Source of the DNA: Gemmatimonadota bacterium
GTDB lineage: Bacteria > Latescibacterota > UBA2968 > UBA8231
DNA: 55,754 nt
Assembly (NCBI GenBank): GCA_009841115.1
Contig: VXML01000053.1
Coordinates: forward strand, 1 to 55,754
Direction: 5' to 3'
Below, one piece after another: positions 50,894 through 55,754 of this stretch (position 1 is the stretch's first letter; the number at the start of each line of letters is the position of its first letter). The notes under the pieces were generated by a model. That model worked only from the letters and a program-made list of their open reading frames with translations. It was not told the origin of the DNA and searched no databases. The position numbers and the translations under genes were made by a program.

Positions 50894-51179
50894 AGACAAC
50901 GAACATGTGGGTCTCTGCGCTGAATTTCCATCGCTGAGCTGGCTGGCCCCTACGCCTGCTGCGGCGTTGTCCGGCATCCAGCGCCTTGTGCGCGAGTGTC
51001 TCGCAGATATGCACACCACCGGAGAAGCCGTGCCGGAACCAATAGCGGACCGTAGCTACAGTGGGAAGTTCATGGTGCGCTTGCCGCCGGAATCGCACCG
51101 CGCTCTCGCCATCCAAGCGGCGGAGCAAGGGGTGAGCCTGAACCGGCTTGTGAGTGCGCGGCTTGCAAGCACCTCCTAA
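50853..51179 (+). CDS. Orphan HicB-family antitoxin
   Basis: 108 residues from ATG 50853 with GGAGGG upstream. YRITWSAEDNEHVGLCAEFP is the HicB N-terminal partial RNase-H-like fold, SWLAPTPAAALSGIQRLVRE the following helix, and the C-terminal SGKFMVRLPPESHRALAIQA with SLNRLVSARLA is a ribbon-helix-helix DNA-binding end. HicB normally neutralises the HicA mRNA-cleaving toxin encoded next to it. No HicA ORF is visible, so this is an orphan or works on a distant toxin. The VapB-like fragment lies just upstream. Confidence 0.82.
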   Translation: MSDHYTYRITWSAEDNEHVGLCAEFPSLSWLAPTPAAALSGIQRLVRECLADMHTTGEAVPEPIADRSYSGKFMVRLPPESHRALAIQAAEQGVSLNRLVSARLASTS

Positions 51180-51218
51180 TTGGTTACGGTGCCCTCGTCC
51201 GCTAGATCCTCTCGGTGC

Positions 51219-52106
51219 TCATCGCACCGGCTCCGTGTCGATGGTCCCCAGAGGCACTTCGAGTAGGTCTTGTCCGAGGATCACCTGCCTGTCGAACACC
51301 GCTCCCACCTCGTGCAGCACGCGCTCCTGCACGCCGGGCGTCTCCAGTTGCTCCGTCAGATGAACGAGGACCAGCGTCTTTACGTCGGCGTCCCGCGCCG
51401 TGGCCGCGGCATCGAGGTGGCCGGAGCAGCTATTGGTCAGGCGTTCGTCGGTGACTACGCCATTGATAAAGTGGCACATGTGCAGTAGCACGTCTGCGCC
51501 TCTCGCCAACTCGGTGAGACGGTCCACTGGTGCCGTGTCGCCGCCGAAAACGATGGTACTGTCGGGTGTGGTCAGGCGATAGGCTAGGCAGGTGAGCTGC
51601 GGCTGCACGTGTACCACCTCGGCCACATCGACTTGCCAGCCGGGGGTCTCGATCCGGTCTCCGTGCCCGACCTCGCGCACTTGGGGGTTGGGTCTCTCCC
51701 GTGGCATCACTCCGCCACGCGCCTCGTACACGAAGTGGCTGCCTGGGTGCTCGGTACGGGCTGCTAGGTCCGGGCCGAAGGCGCCATCGGCGGAGAACAA
51801 CTGGTGCGACATGTGCGCCGTAGGTGCTGGGCCGTACACCCGCAGTTCCGGTATCTGGTCGATGCCTTGGTCCCAACGCGTCAGCACCAAGTAGGCGAAG
51901 TCAACGCAGTGGTCGTAGTGCAGGTGGGTCAGGAACAGGTGGTCGATTGAGGGCAAGGCGAGACCGGCTTCGAGCATGCGCCGCACCGATCCTGGGCCGC
52001 AGTCGAAGATGAGGGTCTCGTCTCCCGTCTGGACGAGATAGCTGGAGCCGCCGCGGTGGGCCAGCGGGGCGGGTGTGCCGGTGCAGAGGAGTTGGAGTCG
52101 CGTCAT
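51219..52106 (-). CDS. MBL-fold hydrolase (ribonuclease Z-like)
   Basis: 295 residues from ATG 52106 with GAGGAAAC upstream. H61-x-H63-x-D65-H66 in FLTHLHYDHCVD is the metal motif, followed by IVFGGDTAPVDRL (bridging Asp) and a later LVLVHLTEQL giving the last His. The lead-in LQLLCTGTPAPLAHRGGSS resembles the RNase Z/arylsulfatase branch, which includes tRNA 3' processing and non-RNA hydrolases. It lacks the long tRNA-binding arm, so a small-molecule substrate is likelier. The upstream gene stops 6 bp before, so they are an operon. Confidence 0.85.
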   Translation of the reverse strand: MTRLQLLCTGTPAPLAHRGGSSYLVQTGDETLIFDCGPGSVRRMLEAGLALPSIDHLFLTHLHYDHCVDFAYLVLTRWDQGIDQIPELRVYGPAPTAHMSHQLFSADGAFGPDLAARTEHPGSHFVYEARGGVMPRERPNPQVREVGHGDRIETPGWQVDVAEVVHVQPQLTCLAYRLTTPDSTIVFGGDTAPVDRLTELARGADVLLHMCHFINGVVTDERLTNSCSGHLDAAATARDADVKTLVLVHLTEQLETPGVQERVLHEVGAVFDRQVILGQDLLEVPLGTIDTEPVR

Positions 52107-52112
52107 GTTTCC

Positions 52113-52856
52113 TCATTCGCCCGTCCTCGGCGGCCAGGTGGCGAAGTACTCGGGTGCCCAGCGTCTGGCGAGGTGGTAGTTGCGTTTGTGATAGGACCCG
52201 GCGGGTGGTGCCTTCTCGGCTTCGATCCAAGCTTCGGCACCGGCTAGCTGGGGAAACTCTAAGATCCCGAGGAACTCGCCTTCGGTGTTGGTCCCGAGGA
52301 GGCGGAAGATCTCCCCGTGGATGAGGTCGTGCTCTCGGGCCACCTCCTGCAGTCGTTGCTGGCGGTTCTCGTCGCCGCGCGTCTGCGGATCAACTTGGTC
52401 GGAGCCGCGACGCCAGCCGCCGAAGGCGAGTACGACGATTGAGGAGGGATCGACGGTCAGGGGAGGGATTACGTGCGGGTCCGCGTCGGGGGCTACGGAG
52501 GGCTCGGGCTTGCGGGGTAGCCAAGCTAGGCTCTCTGGTTGCCAGCGGCGGGCGAGGGAGTAGTCGTAGAAGCCGTAGTGTCCGTACGGAGGTTCTGTCT
52601 CAGCCGCCATCCAGGCTTCGGCACCGGCTAGGTCTGGGAATTCGATGGTCCAGAAGCGCTCCCAACTGTTGCGGGATGTCAGCAAGCGGTACCCGTGTAT
52701 GCCGATCAGACCATGGTGCTCGGAGACGGCCAGCATCAGGTCCACGTGTTGGCGCTCGTAGTCGTGCCGCTGCTCCTCGTCGAGTTGATGCCACTGAGGT
52801 AAGCGTCCACCCCGGAACAAAATGACGACGCTGTCGCCCTGCGACGAATCGGTCAT
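52113..52856 (-). CDS. Protein with two tandem related domains (function unknown)
   Basis: 247 residues from ATG 52856 with AGGAGG. The halves repeat one pattern: SVVILFRGGRL and HGLIGIHGYRLLTSRNSWERF with PDLAGAEAWMAAETEPPYGHY (about 8-110), then SIVVLAFGGWR and HDLIHGEIFRLLGTNTEGEF with PQLAGAEAWIEAEKAPPAGSY (about 135-240), each ending LARRW-x-PE. The repeat layout is reminiscent of dimeric alpha/beta barrel proteins, where duplication gives an internal dimer. I do not recognise a named family. It precedes the MBL hydrolase in an operon and may be its partner. Confidence 0.7.
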   Translation of the reverse strand: MTDSSQGDSVVILFRGGRLPQWHQLDEEQRHDYERQHVDLMLAVSEHHGLIGIHGYRLLTSRNSWERFWTIEFPDLAGAEAWMAAETEPPYGHYGFYDYSLARRWQPESLAWLPRKPEPSVAPDADPHVIPPLTVDPSSIVVLAFGGWRRGSDQVDPQTRGDENRQQRLQEVAREHDLIHGEIFRLLGTNTEGEFLGILEFPQLAGAEAWIEAEKAPPAGSYHKRNYHLARRWAPEYFATWPPRTGE

Positions 52857-52925
52857 GCATATCCTCCTGTTAGTAAAGATGGCCGTGCTTAGTCACTAGA
52901 ACTTGAACATTGGCGCACGGTACAC

Positions 52926-55754
52926 TCAACGTAGCAGGGTGAGTTTGCGCGTCAAGATGCTCTCGTCTGTCACCAGCCTGTACAGGTACATGCCGCTGGC
53001 TAGGGAGCGGCCTTCGCGGTCTCGTCCGGTCCAGTGAAGACGGTGGTAGCCGGCCTGCTGATGCCCTTGGCGCAGGATCACCACCCGTTGCCCAGTCACT
53101 GAAAACAGTTCTAGGCGCACCGGACTCGATTTTGGCAGGAAGTAGGAGATGATGGTCTGGCTGTTGAATGGATTGGGCGCGTTCTGCTGCAACTGGAGTT
53201 CATCTGGCAGGCCGATCAGCTTATTTGCCGCGACGGTGGTCTCCGAGTTTGTCCATTCGGCTACGTCCCACAGCAGAATCGTGCCGTCCCCTGCCCCAGA
53301 GGCGAGGGTGGCTCCATCGGGCGCAAACGATACCGAATTGACCCAATCCGCATGTCCTTCGAGTGTGGCGATAATTTTTCTGGTTTCCATATCCCACAGC
53401 AGAATTGTGTTGTCAGACCCGGAGGCGAGGGTAGCCCCATTGGGCGAAAACGCCAACGCAGAGATCCCACTCAACGGTCCTTCGAGTGTGGCGATAATTT
53501 TTCTGGTTTCCACGTCCCACAGCAGAATTGTGTTGTCAGACCCGGAGGCGAGAGTAGCCCCATCGGGCGAAAACGCCAACGCAGAGATCCCCCCTGCCCT
53601 CAATATTCCTCCCGTATGTCCTTCAAGGGTGGCGATCAATTCACCGCTGTCCACATCCCACAGCAGAATCGTGCCGCCCCCTATCCTGGACGCAAGGGTG
53701 GTCCCATCAGGCGAAAACGTTTCCGACCTGAGCCAATAATTCTCATGTCCTTCGAGGGTGGCGATCAATTCACCGCTGTCCACGTCCCACAGCAACAGCA
53801 GCATCGTGCCATCGAGAGACCCCGCCCCGGAAGCAAGGCGGGTTCCATCAGGCGAAAACGATACCGAATTGACCCAATAATTCTCATGTCTTTCGAGTGA
53901 GGTGATCTGGTCACCGCTGTCCACGTCCCACAGTAGAATTGTGCCATCATCCGCTGACACGACCGCCAGACGGGTTCCATCGGACGAAAGCGCATGGCCT
54001 TCGGGGATGATGATCTGGTCACCGCTGTCCACGTCCCACAGTAGAATTGTGATACCAGACCCGGCCGCTAGACGAGTTCCATCGGATAAAAACGCCACCG
54101 AAGAGACCACATCCGTATGGCCTTCGAGTGCGGCGATTGGTTCACCACGTCCCACGTCCCACAACTTCACCGTATTATCAAATGTTCCTCCCGCTGAAGC
54201 GAGCATCGTTCCATCGGGCGAAAACGTCACCGACCAGACCTCTCCCGTATGGCCTCCGAGTGAGGCGATTGGTTCACCGCTAGCTACGTCCCACAACTTC
54301 ACCCTATTATCACTTGACTCGGGAAAAAACTCAGGAAAAAACGCATCCCCTACCCCAGAGGCGAGTATTTTTCCATCGGGCGAGAACGCCACCGAAGAAA
54401 CTCCATCTTCATGTCCTTCGAGTGTGGCGGTATTGGTGTTGGTTTCCACATCCCACAGCTTGACTGTCTCATCGAATGTTCCCCCTGCGGAGGCGAGTAT
54501 TTTTCCATCGGGCGAAAATGCTACCGAATTGACCTTATCCGTATGTCCTTCGAGGGTAGCGATATTGGTGTTGGTTTCCACGTCCCACAACTTGATCGTC
54601 TCATCATCTGATCCGGAGGCGAGTAATTTTCCATCGGGCGAAAACGCCACCGAAGAAACTCTTCCCTCATGTCCTTCGAGCGTGGCGATATTGGTGTTGG
54701 TTTCCACATCCCACAGCTTGACCGTATTATCCGCTGGAAAGTGGATAATCGGATCCCCTGCCCCAGAGGCGAGTAATTTTCCATTGGGTGAAAACGCCAC
54801 CGACCAGACCCCATCCGTATGTCCTTCGAGTGTGGCGATATTGGTGTGCGTTGCCACGGCCCACAGCTTGACCGTTTCATCCTCTGATCCGGAAGCCAGC
54901 AACGTTCCATCGGGTGAAAACGCCACCGAAGTGACACCTCCAGTATGTCCTTCGAGCAGGGCGACTTCGGTGCCGGTGGCGACATCGTAAAGCCAAATGC
55001 CGATTGCACTGGCCACTGCCAGTCGCGTACTATCGGGCGAAAACGCTACCGCTCGGTCTCCGCGACCGATGGCTCCTTTACCCAGACGCATGATGGCGTC
55101 ATCTGGTAGCTGCCACGTCCGATAATCACCCTCCATGCTCCGTGGAGTAGGCAGCCCAACGCCTACGGCATTAAACGTCGCTAGCGTACGTATGCCGAGC
55201 GAGACCTCAACGGTGTTTGTGCCTGGAAAGGGACCAAGGGTAAGGGTCGTCTCTGCTTGGCCATTGGCATCGGTGGTTGCGGACTGCTTACTAAGCGTTC
55301 CATAACCGGCGGTCACCGTAAAAATGACTTGCACATCTGGTAGGGGATTATTGTCCTGGTCTCTCACCTCAACGATTAGGGGGTTAGGCAAGGCGTCCCC
55401 GGACATCCCCTCTTGGTCATCGCCGGAGACTTTTACCAACGTTTGCGGGCGGGGTTGGCCACCCGTCCACCACTTTACCACGTCCCACAACTTGACCGTG
55501 CGATCCCTTGACGCGGAAGCGATCATTTTTCCATCGGGCGAAAACGCCACCGACCAGACCTCATTCGTATGACCTTCGAGGGTGATGATCGGTTCACCCG
55601 TCGTCATGTCCCACAGCTTGATCGTATTATCCTCTGCCCCGGAAGCGAGTATTGTCCCATCGGGTGAAAATGCCACCGACCAGACCGCACCTGTATGTCC
55701 TTCGAGGGTGGCGACATTAGTGTGCGTTGCCACGTTCCACAACTTGATCGTATT
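52926..55754 (-). CDS. WD40 propeller protein with Big_1 domain and C-terminal sorting module (5' truncated)
   Basis: Open from the window edge (frame begins NTIKLWNV at 55754) to the stop at 52926, 942 residues. Two WD40 blades lead; then about residues 95-195 a Big_1-type Ig domain (LIVEVRDQDNNPLPDVQVIF, TTDANGQAETTLTL). After a linker come about 14 more WD40 blades with the GH..WD pattern (LEGHTGGVTSVAFSPDG, VKLWDVETNTNIA), enough for two seven-bladed propellers; one blade (near 54000) is shortened. The end is a FlgD-like/type A module (QQNAPNPFNSQT, ending LTLLR). It is likely secreted and surface-bound. The N-terminus and its signal peptide lie outside the window. Confidence 0.9.
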   Translation of the reverse strand, partial: NTIKLWNVATHTNVATLEGHTGAVWSVAFSPDGTILASGAEDNTIKLWDMTTGEPIITLEGHTNEVWSVAFSPDGKMIASASRDRTVKLWDVVKWWTGGQPRPQTLVKVSGDDQEGMSGDALPNPLIVEVRDQDNNPLPDVQVIFTVTAGYGTLSKQSATTDANGQAETTLTLGPFPGTNTVEVSLGIRTLATFNAVGVGLPTPRSMEGDYRTWQLPDDAIMRLGKGAIGRGDRAVAFSPDSTRLAVASAIGIWLYDVATGTEVALLEGHTGGVTSVAFSPDGTLLASGSEDETVKLWAVATHTNIATLEGHTDGVWSVAFSPNGKLLASGAGDPIIHFPADNTVKLWDVETNTNIATLEGHEGRVSSVAFSPDGKLLASGSDDETIKLWDVETNTNIATLEGHTDKVNSVAFSPDGKILASAGGTFDETVKLWDVETNTNTATLEGHEDGVSSVAFSPDGKILASGVGDAFFPEFFPESSDNRVKLWDVASGEPIASLGGHTGEVWSVTFSPDGTMLASAGGTFDNTVKLWDVGRGEPIAALEGHTDVVSSVAFLSDGTRLAAGSGITILLWDVDSGDQIIIPEGHALSSDGTRLAVVSADDGTILLWDVDSGDQITSLERHENYWVNSVSFSPDGTRLASGAGSLDGTMLLLLWDVDSGELIATLEGHENYWLRSETFSPDGTTLASRIGGGTILLWDVDSGELIATLEGHTGGILRAGGISALAFSPDGATLASGSDNTILLWDVETRKIIATLEGPLSGISALAFSPNGATLASGSDNTILLWDMETRKIIATLEGHADWVNSVSFAPDGATLASGAGDGTILLWDVAEWTNSETTVAANKLIGLPDELQLQQNAPNPFNSQTIISYFLPKSSPVRLELFSVTGQRVVILRQGHQQAGYHRLHWTGRDREGRSLASGMYLYRLVTDESILTRKLTLLR
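53385..53605. repeat. Recent WD40-blade DNA duplication
   Basis: Two neighbouring blades carry nearly identical DNA over about 80 bp (53393-53472 and 53513-53592; GACCCGGAGGCGAG, then AACGCCAACGCAGAGATCCC). Other blades differ much more, so this copy is recent and part of an array still expanding. Confidence 0.8.

Noticed and set aside
53902..54990. Plus-strand frame of 362 codons across the WD40 array
   Set aside because: Ser/Pro-rich repeat that mirrors the WD40 repeats on the other strand.
52926..55754. Regular DNA repeats that could suggest CRISPR or a satellite
   Set aside because: The period is about 120 bp and translates into WD40 blades; spacing and content are protein repeats.

Overview
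The window is about 55.7 kb of moderately GC-rich, gene-dense bacterial chromosome with many GTG and TTG starts. I recognised no rRNA, tRNA, prophage or CRISPR array. Several extracellular proteins end in a FlgD-like/type A sorting module (NPFN signature, then W-D-G-R, ending in a basic or hydrophobic tail). Together with WD40 arrays joined to a Big_1 domain, discoidin-type proteins and numerous enolase, amidohydrolase and CBM9-like enzymes, this suggests an uncultured member of the FCB/Latescibacterota or Poribacteria type, possibly marine or sponge-associated. That placement is inference from protein style; no marker gene is present.

Layout. 1-1326: 3' truncated secreted protein ending in a Thr-Glu/Thr-Ile repeat. 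1327-1888: MITE-like repeats without a gene. 1889-4132: NodB-type deacetylase and enolase-superfamily enzyme. 4191-7585: diheme cytochrome and sugar dehydrogenase, both with sorting modules. 7686-9146: AAA ATPase behind a palindromic promoter. 9293-14315: amidohydrolase, dicarboxylate/amino-acid symporter, MmgE/PrpD protein and D-2-hydroxyacid dehydrogenase, a catabolic set. 14318-15028: YgjP-type metallopeptidase behind another palindromic promoter. 15266-18028: exported RidA, Tat-exported Ntn asparaginase and Tat-exported class V aminotransferase. 18112-20933: TPR lipoprotein and CRTAC1-like propeller. 20949-22137: small cassette of a Cas2/SinR-like protein, a WDGYG protein and a decayed third gene. 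22134-23492: SurA-like chaperone.

23495-34352 is one minus-strand cluster: a CBM9/DOMON-like secreted protein, a lipoprotein, three paralogous discoidin-FlgD proteins and an 881-residue presumed outer-membrane protein. Overlapping stops and starts link several of them. It looks like a dedicated cell-surface system and I cannot match it to a named one.

34471-36629: UlaG-like MBL protein and serine-acetyltransferase-like protein. 36747-37949: MpaB/Lcp-like oxygenase behind a perfect sigma-70 promoter. 38003-43063: RND exporter, LolA-like protein and outer-membrane protein, interrupted by a peroxiredoxin gene with an in-frame TGA at the catalytic Cys position, a probable selenoprotein or a nonsense allele. 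43173-44516: an ECF sigma factor fused to a DNA sliding-clamp-like domain, the most unusual protein here. 44543-49064: crotonase, two tandem CBM9-like proteins, HAD phosphatase with CDP-alcohol phosphatidyltransferase, and GNAT. 49093-52856: FAD oxidoreductase, VapB fragment with orphan HicB, RNase Z-like MBL protein and a duplicated-domain protein. 52926-55754: 5' truncated WD40/Big_1 protein with two apparent seven-bladed propellers.

The strongest candidates for something new are the sigma/clamp fusion, the putative selenocysteine peroxiredoxin inserted in the RND operon, the discoidin/outer-membrane operon and the Cas2-like cassette.
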